A DNA stretch of 13,460 nt from Planctomycetaceae bacterium UBA4655 (GTDB taxonomy: Bacteria > Planctomycetota > Planctomycetia > Pirellulales > UBA1268). This document shows positions 5,318-12,413 of this stretch, in pieces. The translations under genes were made by a program, and so were the position numbers. Where the stretch lies: positions 2,218-15,677 of the forward strand of contig DHLZ01000176.1 in assembly GCA_002405515.1 (NCBI GenBank), in the 5' to 3' direction. The notes under the pieces were generated by a model. That model saw nothing but the letters and a program-made list of their open reading frames with translations. It searched no databases and was not told where the DNA came from. The stretch's first letter is position 1, and every line of letters starts with the position of its first letter.

Positions 5318-5884
5318 ATGATCGCCACCATTTCTCCCGCAATGCTCGCCGACCTTCGCCGCAAGGGCGAAAACGTCACCCTCATCGACGTCCGCACGCC
5401 GGCCGAGTTCGGTGAAGTGCACGTCGATTTCGCCCACAACATCCCGCTCGACCGGCTCGATCCGAAGGCGGTGACGGTCCTCTGCGGCGGCGGGCCCGCC
5501 TACTTCGTCTGCAAGTCGGGAACCCGCAGTCAGAAGGCCTGCGAAAAGATGCTCGCTGCGGGCATCGAGCGAGTGATCAGCGTCGAGGGGGGCACGGCCG
5601 CGTGCGAGGCCGCCGGGGTGCCGGTGGTGCGGGGACGCAAGGCGATGTCGCTCGAGCGGCAGGTCAGGATCGCCGCCGGGTCGCTCGTCGCCATCGGCGC
5701 GGCGCTGGCCGGCTTCGGCCCCGAGGCGCCGATCAATTGGCAGGCGATCGGCGCGGGCCTGGCCGGGTTCGTCGGCTGCGGACTCGTGTTCGCCGGGATC
5801 ACCGACACCTGCGGCATGGCGATGCTGCTCGCCCGGATGCCGTGGAACCAGGCCTGCCGCACGGCCGCCTCCTGCTCACGTTAG
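5318..5884 (+). CDS. ygaP: YgaP-like membrane rhodanese (rhodanese + DUF2892)
   Basis: 188 aa from ATG 5318, 8 nt after ACGGAGG. Residues 1-105 are a rhodanese domain: TLIDVRTPAEFGEVHVDFAH and the active loop VCKSGTRS with catalytic Cys65, which would carry a persulfide. Residues ~115-178 hold two membrane helices and the YgaP signature GFVGCGLVFAGITDTCGMAM, ending in MPWNQAC. E. coli YgaP is an inner-membrane sulfurtransferase, the partner gene of the ArsR regulator YgaV. Extra Cys residues (56, 75, 96, 154, 165, 180, 186) are more than usual, some within or beside the membrane helices. It starts 19 bp after arsR and ends 24 bp before the dioxygenase gene, so the three are almost certainly one transcript. 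Confidence 0.88.
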   Translation: MIATISPAMLADLRRKGENVTLIDVRTPAEFGEVHVDFAHNIPLDRLDPKAVTVLCGGGPAYFVCKSGTRSQKACEKMLAAGIERVISVEGGTAACEAAGVPVVRGRKAMSLERQVRIAAGSLVAIGAALAGFGPEAPINWQAIGAGLAGFVGCGLVFAGITDTCGMAMLLARMPWNQACRTAASCSR

Positions 5885-5908
5885 CAGGCTGTGAACGGAG
5901 ACATCGCC

Positions 5909-7312
5909 ATGAAGATCCAGCAGTACTACCTCGCCTGCCTGTCCCACGCGTCATACATGATCACCGACGACACGTCGAAGACGGCCGCGGTGGTCGACCC
6001 CCAGCGTGACGTCGACCAGTACCTCGCCGACGCCACGGCCGGCGGGTATTCGATCAAACACGTGTTCCTCACGCACTTCCACGCCGACTTCATCGCCGGC
6101 CACATCGAACTCCGCGACCAGGCGGGGGCGACCATCCATCTCGGGCGGCGGGCGGAGGCGGAGTTCTCGTGCGTCAAGATGAAGGACGGCGACGTCGTCG
6201 AGTTCGGCGACGTGAAGCTCGAGATCCTGGAGACGCCGGGGCACACACCCGAGGGCATCTCGATCCTCGTCTACGATATGCCGAAGAGCCGCACGGAACC
6301 GCTGGCCGTGCTCACCGGCGACACGCTCTTCATCGGCGACGTGGGCCGGCCCGACCTCCTGGCGAGCGTGGGCGTGACGGCCGACGAACTGGCCGACATG
6401 CTCTACGACAGCATCACGAACAAGCTCGTGAAGCTGCCCGACGCCACGCTCGTCTATCCGGCCCACGGGGCCGGCAGCATGTGCGGCAAGAGCCTGTCGA
6501 AGGAGACCGTTTCCACGATCGGCGAGCAGAAGAAGTTCAATTACGCCCTCCAGCCGATGAGCCGCGAGGCGTTCAAGAAGATCGTCACGGCCGACCAGCC
6601 GGAGCCACCGGAGTACTTCGTGCACGACGCGATCTTGAACCGCCAGGAGCGGGCCTCGCTCGACGAAGCGATGCGAAAGACGCTCGAGCCGCTCTCGCTC
6701 GACGAGGTGCTCACGCTCGGACGATCCGGCGGCCAGCTCCTCGACGTCCGCGATGGCATCGACTTCGAAGGGGGGCACCTGCGGGGATCCCTCAACATCG
6801 CCTTGAACGGAAAATACGCCACGTGGGCGGGATCGATGCTCTCCCACGACGCGCCGATCGTGGTGATCGCCGAGGAGGGAGGCGAGAAAGAGGCCGTGAT
6901 GCGGCTCGGACGCATCGGCTTCGACAACGTTGCCGGCTACCTTGCCGGCGGCATGAACGCCCTGGCTTCCCGTGACGATCTCGTGGAGCGGACGCAACGG
7001 ATCACCGCGCCGGCCCTCGCCGAATGGCTCGCGGGCAAGCGGCCCGACGCCGGCCCGCCGCCGATCGTCGTGGACGTCCGCAGCGAAGCTGAGCACGCAG
7101 CCGGGCATATCGGGGGGAGTCTCAACATTCCGCTTCAGCATCTCGACGAGCGGAGCGGCGAGATTCCGGCCGGCCGGCACGTGGCCGTGCACTGCGAAGG
7201 CGGCTACCGCTCCGCGATCGCCGCCAGCCTGCTCGAGAAGCTGGGCCGCCGCGACGTGCACGACATCGTCGGCGGCTACAAGGCCTGGCTCGCCGCGAAC
7301 CTGCCCGCATGA
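5909..7312 (+). CDS. Persulfide dioxygenase-rhodanese fusion (CstB-like)
   Basis: 467 aa from ATG 5909 (ACGGAG 8 nt upstream; a GTG at 5891 is less likely). Domain 1 (~1-250) is an ETHE1-type metallo-beta-lactamase fold: THFHADFIAGH gives His56, His58 and Asp60, then GHTPEG (His112), GDTLFIGDVGRPDL (Asp138) and YPAHG (His186), ligands for a single iron. Domain 2 (~265-355) is a rhodanese fold without the active Cys (IAEEGGEKE in the loop). Domain 3 (~365-465) is an active rhodanese with HCEGGYRS, Cys429. This MBL/pseudo-rhodanese/rhodanese order is that of Staphylococcus CstB (444 aa), which turns low-molecular-weight persulfide into thiol, sulfite and thiosulfate. Cytoplasmic. It ends the arsR-ygaP operon; no sulfide:quinone reductase gene is in the window. 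Confidence 0.9.
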   Translation: MKIQQYYLACLSHASYMITDDTSKTAAVVDPQRDVDQYLADATAGGYSIKHVFLTHFHADFIAGHIELRDQAGATIHLGRRAEAEFSCVKMKDGDVVEFGDVKLEILETPGHTPEGISILVYDMPKSRTEPLAVLTGDTLFIGDVGRPDLLASVGVTADELADMLYDSITNKLVKLPDATLVYPAHGAGSMCGKSLSKETVSTIGEQKKFNYALQPMSREAFKKIVTADQPEPPEYFVHDAILNRQERASLDEAMRKTLEPLSLDEVLTLGRSGGQLLDVRDGIDFEGGHLRGSLNIALNGKYATWAGSMLSHDAPIVVIAEEGGEKEAVMRLGRIGFDNVAGYLAGGMNALASRDDLVERTQRITAPALAEWLAGKRPDAGPPPIVVDVRSEAEHAAGHIGGSLNIPLQHLDERSGEIPAGRHVAVHCEGGYRSAIAASLLEKLGRRDVHDIVGGYKAWLAANLPA

Positions 7313-7420
7313 ACGCCGCCGTGCCGTGGGCGGATTTCAGCCATGTGATGACTCCCTCCGGCGCAGTACGATTCGCGGGCCCGGTCGATACGGTCGGAGC
7401 GCAACGAACGGAAGCTCCCC

Positions 7421-8707
7421 ATGGCAGATGCCGACTCCGCCGTCGATGCTCTCATGTCCTCCTCGGCGTGGCGGACGTGGCTGGCGGTCGGGGCGACGGG
7501 TTTCGGGGGGCCGGCCGGCCAGGTGGCGATCCTGCATCGCGAGGTCGTCGAGCGGAAGCGGTGGCTCGGCGAGGAGGAGTTTCTCGCGGCGCTGCGGGTC
7601 TGCATGCTGCTACCCGGGCCCGAGGCCCAGCAGCTCGCGACCTACGCTGGCTGGCGGATTGGAGGCATTCCGGGCGGGCTCGTCGCAGGCTCGCTGTTCG
7701 TCCTGCCCGGAGCCCTGATCGTGATGGCGCTTTCGTGGCTGCACGCGGCAGGGCGCGACATGCCGCTCGTGGCGTCCGCGTTCGCCGGCGTGCGGCCGGC
7801 GGTGGTGGCGCTCGTGGGGCTGGCGGCGTGGCGGATAGGGCGAAAGTCGATCCGGTCGCCGTTCATCGGACTGCTGGCGATCGCGGCGGCCGCCGCCCTG
7901 GTCGCGGGAGCGGCTTTTCCTTCCGTCGTGGCGGTCTGCTTCGTGCTCGGTTGGCTCGTGCCGTTCGGCGAGACCGTGCCTTCGGACGATCGGCCGCCGC
8001 AGCCCGGCGTGCGGTCGATTCCGCAGGGCCTGCGACGCGGTGTCGTCGTCGTCGCCATCGCTGCCGCGATCTGGGCGGTTTGTTATGGCTTCGTCCGGCT
8101 GGCGGCCGCCGCCGGGGGCCGAGGGGCTTCGATCGCCGTTCTCTTCACGGAGACGACCCTCCTCTCGCTCGGCGGTGCCTACGCGGTCGTGCCATGGGCG
8201 CTCGAAGAGTCGGTGAGCCGCGGATGGCTCGATCCGGGCGAGCGGTTCGTGGCCCTCGCGATGGGGGAGGCGACGCCGGGGCCGCTCATCCTCGTCGTCA
8301 CCTTCATCGGGTTTCTCGCAGGCTGGAGAGGGGCCCCCGCGTCCGCGGCCGCGGCGGGCATCGAGGGCGGCTGCACGGCGACGTTCTTCGCCTTTCTCCC
8401 GTCGTTCGCGATGATCCTCGCCGTGGCACCGGCCGTGAAGTCCATCCGCGCGGGCTCGAGGTTGGGGCGGGCGTTGACGGCGGTGGGCGCCGCCGTCGTG
8501 GCCACGATCACCCTCCTCGCCGTCCGGCTCGCCCGCGACGCGTTCTTCGACGCCGGAGTCATCGGCGCCGAAACGCTCGACCTCGGCACGATCGTTGTCT
8601 CGGCACTCTCCGCCGTCGCGCTCGCCGGCGCGAAGGTACCCACGCCGCTCGTCGTGCTCGCCACGGCCGTGGGGGGAATGCTGCGGATTCATCTCGGTTT
8701 CGGCTAG
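7421..8707 (+). CDS. chrA: CHR-family (chromate) efflux transporter, two-domain
   Basis: 428 aa, usual length for two-domain ChrA. First CHR domain: TGFGGPAGQVAILHREVVER at ~26-45, then MLLPGPEAQQLATYAGWR and GGLVAGSLFVLPG. Second domain: TTLLSLGGAYAVVPWALEES (~244-263) and GEATPGPL (281-288). About ten hydrophobic segments. ChrA proteins expel chromate, a sulfate analogue, by proton-linked transport. The ATG at 7421 has a weak GGA 8 nt upstream. It lies 108 bp after the dioxygenase gene on the same strand, with no visible terminator between, so it may be co-transcribed. In cst operons a sulfite exporter (TauE/SafE) occupies such a position; export of sulfite or another sulfur oxyanion is my speculation, chromate efflux the family default. 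Confidence 0.88.
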   Translation: MADADSAVDALMSSSAWRTWLAVGATGFGGPAGQVAILHREVVERKRWLGEEEFLAALRVCMLLPGPEAQQLATYAGWRIGGIPGGLVAGSLFVLPGALIVMALSWLHAAGRDMPLVASAFAGVRPAVVALVGLAAWRIGRKSIRSPFIGLLAIAAAAALVAGAAFPSVVAVCFVLGWLVPFGETVPSDDRPPQPGVRSIPQGLRRGVVVVAIAAAIWAVCYGFVRLAAAAGGRGASIAVLFTETTLLSLGGAYAVVPWALEESVSRGWLDPGERFVALAMGEATPGPLILVVTFIGFLAGWRGAPASAAAAGIEGGCTATFFAFLPSFAMILAVAPAVKSIRAGSRLGRALTAVGAAVVATITLLAVRLARDAFFDAGVIGAETLDLGTIVVSALSAVALAGAKVPTPLVVLATAVGGMLRIHLGFG

Positions 8708-8717
8708 TCTTTACGGA

Positions 8718-8749
8718 CCGGGAGATTCCTCGCCGCGCGGCGACCCCGG
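8718..8749 (+). terminator. Hairpin after chrA, possible terminator
   Basis: CCGGG (8718-8722) and CCCGG (8745-8749) enclose the perfect 14-bp palindrome TCGCCGCGCGGCGA (8730-8743). Only CCTTTC follows, so intrinsic termination is weak; it could equally separate chrA from the small basic gene as an mRNA end structure. Confidence 0.35.
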
Positions 8750-8771
8750 CCTTTCACGGAGGACATGTTTC

Positions 8772-9041
8772 ATGGCAAAGAAGAAAGCAAAGCGGAAAAC
8801 ACCGCAGAAGACAGCATCGAGCATCTCGAAGAAGGCCCGTCAGGCCGGCGTCCTCAAGACGCTCGAGTCGGTCGCGACGCAGGGCCTCGTGGCCACGAAG
8901 GCGGGCCAGCGGAAGGCCGCGGCGGCGGTCAAGGCGAACCGGCTCGCGATGAAGGGGCTCACGACCCGCCGGGCGGGCCACTCCCAGGCGCAGACCGGGC
9001 GGAAGCAGGCCCGAAGGGACCAGAGGAATTCGGGACGGTGA
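8772..9041 (+). CDS. Small Lys/Ala/Arg-rich basic protein
   Basis: 89 aa from ATG 8772 with GGAGGA 8 nt upstream. It opens MAKKKAKRKTPQKTASSISK and ends RKQARRDQRNSGR; Lys, Arg and Ala dominate and there is hardly any acidic residue or aromatic side chain. No signal peptide or membrane helix. The composition is like histone-H1-like or other nucleic-acid-binding basic proteins, but I recognise no family and assign no function. The TGA at 9039-9041 overlaps a GTG start of the histidine kinase (GTGA), so the two are probably translated together. The strong ribosome site argues that it is a real gene. Confidence 0.7.
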   Translation: MAKKKAKRKTPQKTASSISKKARQAGVLKTLESVATQGLVATKAGQRKAAAAVKANRLAMKGLTTRRAGHSQAQTGRKQARRDQRNSGR

Positions 9042-10228
9042 TTCGCCGTTTCGAAACGCCTATGCAACCGTCCGGGGATCGATCGATTTCAGAGGCCGCG
9101 GAGCGGGCTGTCGCGGCGGATCGGCCGCGGCAACCGCTCGCATCCCTGCCCCCCGCGGAACTCCTCTGGAAGGCCCTCACCGACAGCATCGACTGCTTCG
9201 TGACCGTTGCCGGGCCCGACCTGCGGATCCTCTACCTCAATCACGTCGACGTGGGGTTCGATCAGCTCGAGCAGGTGATCGGCCGCGAGATCCTGGAGTT
9301 CATCGCTCCGGAGTCGCGGGAGATGGTGCGGCGGATCCTGCTCGAGGTTTTCATGACCGGTCGCGCCGCCTCGTACGACGTGAATGCCGTGAATCCCCAG
9401 GGAGAGCTCTCCTCCTACTCCGTCCGCGCCTCGGCGGTCGAGCAGGGGGGGAAGCCCGTCGCGGTCGTGCTCACCGCGATGGACGCCAGGAAGCTCCGTG
9501 AAACCGAGCGGGCGTTGCGGGCCGATCGGCAGGCCCTGCGGCAGTTCATCCGCACCCAGGAACGCGAGCGTCAGATGATCTCCTACGAGATCCACGACGG
9601 GCTCGCCCAGTACCTCGCCGGGGCGATGATGCAGCTCGAGACGGCCGGTCACGAGATCCGGTCCCTGGACTTTCCCGGCAGCAGGAAGGCCCTCGACGCC
9701 TTCGACGAGGGCGTGCGACTCGTGCGGGCGGCGACGGCGGAGTCACGGCGGCTCATCAACGGGCTGCGGCCGCCGATGCTCGACGAGCTCGGGATCGTGG
9801 AGGCGATCGAGTCGCTCGTCGCCGAGGCGAAGGCCGACGTTCCCGCCGTCGACTACGTGGGCCCCGCGAAGCTCGCGCGTCTCGACGCCAACGTCGAGAC
9901 GGCGCTCTTCCGCATCGTCCAGGAATCGCTGACCAACAGCCGCAAGCACGCGAAGGCCCGCTCGGCGAAGGTCGTGCTCGAGCGACGGGGCGACGACGAC
10001 ATCGCCGCGATCGTCGAGGATGACGGCATCGGCTTCGACCCCGCGAACGTGCCCGAGGGCTGCTTCGGGCTCGAGGGGATTCGTCAGCGTGCGAGGCTCT
10101 TCGGGCGGGAGGCCACGATCGACTCAGGCCCGGGCCGGGGCACACGGATCGAGGTCGTGCTGCCGACGTTCCCGGCGCTCGAGAGGCCCTTCGTCGCGAA
10201 GGCGAACGACGTCGCCGAGCCGGCCTGA
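9038..10228 (+). CDS. PAS-domain sensor histidine kinase, NarL/HisKA_3 type (orphan)
   Basis: 396 aa from GTG 9038, preferred because it overlaps the previous stop and AGAGGA lies 10 nt upstream; ATG at 9062 (388 aa) has no ribosome site. No membrane segment, so a cytoplasmic sensor. PAS domain ~40-150 (ALTDSIDCFVTVAGPDLRIL, then IGREILEFIAPESRE). HisKA_3 dimerisation helix with phospho-acceptor His186 in RQMISYEIHDGLAQYLAGA. ATPase domain: N-box RIVQESLTNSRKHA (Asn300), G1 box EDDGIGFDP (~327-335), G2 loop GPGRGT. Such kinases phosphorylate NarL/LuxR-type regulators; none is coded in this window. The ligand of the PAS domain is unknown. Its stop is 13 bp from the stop of the convergent gene at 10242. 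Confidence 0.88.
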   Translation: MIRRFETPMQPSGDRSISEAAERAVAADRPRQPLASLPPAELLWKALTDSIDCFVTVAGPDLRILYLNHVDVGFDQLEQVIGREILEFIAPESREMVRRILLEVFMTGRAASYDVNAVNPQGELSSYSVRASAVEQGGKPVAVVLTAMDARKLRETERALRADRQALRQFIRTQERERQMISYEIHDGLAQYLAGAMMQLETAGHEIRSLDFPGSRKALDAFDEGVRLVRAATAESRRLINGLRPPMLDELGIVEAIESLVAEAKADVPAVDYVGPAKLARLDANVETALFRIVQESLTNSRKHAKARSAKVVLERRGDDDIAAIVEDDGIGFDPANVPEGCFGLEGIRQRARLFGREATIDSGPGRGTRIEVVLPTFPALERPFVAKANDVAEPA

Positions 10229-10241
10229 AAGGGCTGATCGG

Positions 10242-11003
10242 TCAGAAGCTGCCGAGGTTGATCGCGACGCCTCCACCGAGGAATCCGCCGCTGTAGACGG
10301 TCATGCTCGGGTGCACCTGCACGTCGGAGAACGGGGGCTTCCCGTTCCCCTGGCCGCCGCCGCTGCGGTACGGCGAGTAGGAGACTCCCGCCGGCGTCTG
10401 GTGGGCCGCCATCCCCTGCTGGATCGACCGCATGTGATCCTGCGCGAGCGACTGCCGCGTCGCGTCGAACGTCGCCTGCTGCCGATGGAGCGACGATCGC
10501 TTGTCCTCGATCTTGCGGATCTCCTCGCCGAGCTGGGCGGACGACATGGTGACGATGTTCGGCACGTCCTTGAGAACCTGCTCCCGCTTCCGGTCGCTCA
10601 TGACGGCGAGGTACTGCGCGAGCCAGGCCCTCGCCTCCTGCGCCTCCGGGGTTTCCAGAATCTTGAACTTCGTCTCGAGATCCTCGAGAAGGTATTCGAG
10701 GTCGTACGACGATGCCGTGGCGGCCCGACGGTTGAGATCGACCTTGATCCTCGCGACCTGCTTCTCGTCGTAGATCTTCTGCGTCGAGAGCCACTCGTTG
10801 AGTTCGAACATCGCCCGGCGCCACCGCGGGCTCGCCAGCAGTTCCGCCTTCCGGACCGCGTCGCTCTCGGCTGCCTCCGGAGCGGGTTGGGCCGGCGGCT
10901 CGGCCGTGATCGCCATGGTCGTCGTCAAGGCGGTCGCGAAGAACGCGATCAGGATGCCGCGGCGGCGGTGCGGTCCCGGGATCGTGGCGGCGATGCGGCT
11001 CAT
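10242..11003 (-). CDS. Exported helical protein of unknown function
   Basis: 253 aa from ATG 11003; AAGGAG stands 8 nt upstream, inside the end of the previous gene, 5 bp away. A membrane or signal segment (GILIAFFATALTTTMAITA, ~16-34) is followed by a Pro/Ala linker, then long helical, charged sequence (~50-200) with likely coiled coil: RRAMFELNEWLSTQKIYDEK, EYLLEDLETKFKILE, EIRKIEDKRSSLHRQQA. The tail (~200-253) is Gly/Ser/Pro-rich (YRSGGGQGNGKPPF, GGFLGGGVAINLGSF). No family recognised. It is the second gene of a two-gene operon with the SnoaL-like protein, so it may share its extracytoplasmic location or partner. Confidence 0.75.
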   Translation of the reverse strand: MSRIAATIPGPHRRRGILIAFFATALTTTMAITAEPPAQPAPEAAESDAVRKAELLASPRWRRAMFELNEWLSTQKIYDEKQVARIKVDLNRRAATASSYDLEYLLEDLETKFKILETPEAQEARAWLAQYLAVMSDRKREQVLKDVPNIVTMSSAQLGEEIRKIEDKRSSLHRQQATFDATRQSLAQDHMRSIQQGMAAHQTPAGVSYSPYRSGGGQGNGKPPFSDVQVHPSMTVYSGGFLGGGVAINLGSF

Positions 11004-11008
11004 TCGTC

Positions 11009-11923
11009 TCACTCCTTCACGAAGACCATGTCGACGGGCGGGGCGTGGCTGGCCGCAAGGCTCGTCGGAAACGACCGCCAGCGAAGCCTGCCCCCGTCCT
11101 CGATCGAATAGACGTTGAACGAAGCGGTTCGGGTTCCATCGGCCGCGACGGCCGTCGTGTGGGCCACCCAGGCGTCGCCGTCTCGCGTCCAAACGCCCTC
11201 GCCATGGCCGCCGTCGGAGCTGAAGTTCCAGGAGTGGATCCCGCCGGAGACCGGGTCGATGCCGATCCGCTGGTTCACCTCGATCTCGTGCTTGTCGCCG
11301 GCGACGATCGTCATGTCGCGAAGCAGGAACGTCTTGTCGCGGTTCCAGCGGGCCTTGATGCGGATCGCCCGATCTCCCGTCGTCGCCGGCTTCCAGTCGC
11401 CCACGAACGGCTCGAGATCGGACAGTTTGGCCCGACCGCCCGCCGGGTCGAGCCGCGACTCCCGCAGGAACGACAGCTTCCAGCCGTCGGCCGAGCGGAA
11501 CCATCCGGCGGTGAAGCGTCCGCGAACGACCCTGGACACTCCCGGAACCGTCACTTCGGCCGTCCCGTCCTCGATCGCGACCTCCGGCGAGAGGAACCGG
11601 AGTGCCGTTTCCGAGAGTTTCACCTTCGGCATCGGCCGGCCCGTCGTGGCCGAGGCTCGCTCCTGGGCCACGAGTTCCTTCGCCGTCATCGTCTCCCCGC
11701 TGTCATCGACGATGTCGCCATCGGGCATCCAGAGCTTCGCGATCGCCGCCGCGTCCCCCTTTTCCAGGGCCGCCTGGTAGGCCTTGCCCGCAGCCTCGAT
11801 AGCCCGACGATCTTCCTGGGTTCCGATCTCCGCGGCCGTGATCGTCCGGAACACGGCCAGGGCGACCACGAGACCGGTCGTGGTGGCGATGCCGGCGATG
11901 GTGCGAGCGTTCGTGGGGTTCAT
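11009..11923 (-). CDS. Exported SnoaL/NTF2-like protein (SgcJ/EcaC type) with C-terminal beta domain
   Basis: 304 aa from ATG 11923 (AGGAA ~9 nt upstream). The signal segment IAGIATTTGLVVALAVF is followed by AIEAAGKAYQAALEKGDAAA IAKLW, the start of the NTF2/SnoaL fold of the SgcJ/EcaC-DUF4440 group; this domain runs to ~155 (GRFTAGWFRSADGWKL). Residues ~165-300 form a second, beta-rich part (LEPFVGDWKPATTGDRAIRI, SWNFSSDGGHGEGVWTRDGD) resembling the calycin-like halves of planctomycete secreted proteins. These folds bind or convert small molecules, but no catalytic residues can be named. It is followed 5 bp later by the helical exported protein. No regulator is adjacent. Confidence 0.75.
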   Translation of the reverse strand: MNPTNARTIAGIATTTGLVVALAVFRTITAAEIGTQEDRRAIEAAGKAYQAALEKGDAAAIAKLWMPDGDIVDDSGETMTAKELVAQERASATTGRPMPKVKLSETALRFLSPEVAIEDGTAEVTVPGVSRVVRGRFTAGWFRSADGWKLSFLRESRLDPAGGRAKLSDLEPFVGDWKPATTGDRAIRIKARWNRDKTFLLRDMTIVAGDKHEIEVNQRIGIDPVSGGIHSWNFSSDGGHGEGVWTRDGDAWVAHTTAVAADGTRTASFNVYSIEDGGRLRWRSFPTSLAASHAPPVDMVFVKE

Positions 11924-11964
11924 GCCGCAGGTTCCTGGGAGAGGACGCATTCTATCCGCGGATG

Positions 11965-12117
11965 TCATTCCAGGGGCAGGAGTACGTCGGTCTCCTCGTC
12001 GTCCTCGAACGGGTCGAAGTCGTCGTCGAAGGGCCCGAACCCCCTCGCGGCGCGCGGGGCTGCGGGCGGTATCGGGCGTGGCGAGGGGAGTTGGCTGCGA
12101 AGGCGAACGACGTTCAT
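11965..12117 (-). CDS. Possible small protein with acidic C-terminus
   Basis: 50 aa from ATG 12117. It has a Pro/Arg-rich first half (RLRSQLPSPRPIPPAAPRAA) and a strongly acidic end (GPFDDDFDPFEDDEETDVL LPLE). No family recognised and no good Shine-Dalgarno. It ends 41 bp before the SnoaL-like gene on the same strand, so it could be the first cistron of that operon. The sharp basic-to-acidic layout is more ordered than chance frames nearby, but the evidence is thin. Confidence 0.35.
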   Translation of the reverse strand: MNVVRLRSQLPSPRPIPPAAPRAARGFGPFDDDFDPFEDDEETDVLLPLE

Positions 12118-12206
12118 GGATGGCTTCTCGATGGCGCGGGTGGTTCGTTGGTTGCTGGGCGGCTGAAACCGCCTCCTACTACTGCACACCCGCGTTCGTC
12201 ACGAAT

Positions 12207-12235
12207 CAAATTCGGTCAAAAAAATGATGAATTTG
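12207..12235. repeat. AT-rich inverted repeat, candidate operator
   Basis: CAAATTC (12207-12213) and GAATTTG (12229-12235) form a perfect 7-bp dyad with 15 nt between (centre spacing 22 bp, about two helical turns). A smaller dyad GAAT-CAA-ATTC (12203-12213) overlaps its left arm. AT-rich dyads are rare here, so regulator binding or a promoter for the minus-strand operon is plausible. Confidence 0.4.
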
Positions 12236-12347
12236 CCGCTTTTGGGCCGGTTTTTTTCTGGCGAGGGGGGGCTTGACCGCGGGCAGTTCGCCCTCCGGCG
12301 ACAACCCGCTTGCGGGGGGGGGCTGCCTCGTGTCTGCGGTGACGCCC

Positions 12348-12374
12348 TTCACTCGCTCACGTCATCCCTATACT
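12348..12374 (+). promoter_or_regulatory. Candidate sigma-70-type promoter for dapL
   Basis: TATACT at 12369-12374 is close to the -10 consensus TATAAT and lies 40 bp before the dapL ATG. The best -35 is TTCACT (12348-12353), 15 bp upstream, a partial match to TTGACA with short spacing. Planctomycete promoters are poorly defined, so this is tentative. Confidence 0.4.
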
Positions 12375-12413
12375 GTCGGCTTCCTTCCATCATTCAGGAG
12401 AAATCGTCACCGC

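Larger units (their letters stand above)
12118..12413. other. Intergenic control region between the minus-strand operon and dapL
   Basis: About 300 bp without a convincing gene. It holds an AT-rich patch (12203-12240), homopolymer runs (seven T at 12251-12257, seven G at 12265-12271, nine G at 12314-12322), a short stem CCCGC-TT-GCGGG near 12305-12316, and a candidate promoter for dapL near 12348-12374. The runs are places where base-calling errors are likely. Confidence 0.6.

Noticed and set aside
4122..5321. 399-aa plus-strand frame spanning the divergent control region
   Set aside because: Crosses three genes and the control region with no domain; shadow of the minus-strand operon and of arsR.
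5951..7261. 436-aa minus-strand frame antisense to the dioxygenase
   Set aside because: No recognisable motif; the plus strand carries an intact three-domain enzyme with all metal ligands.
7309..8952. 547-aa plus-strand frame over the chrA gene
   Set aside because: Arg/Gly-rich, no transmembrane pattern; the chrA frame explains the same DNA with family motifs.
12235..12257. Intrinsic terminator before the T7 run
   Set aside because: The preceding GCC...GGC pairing is only about three bases; there is no stable stem.
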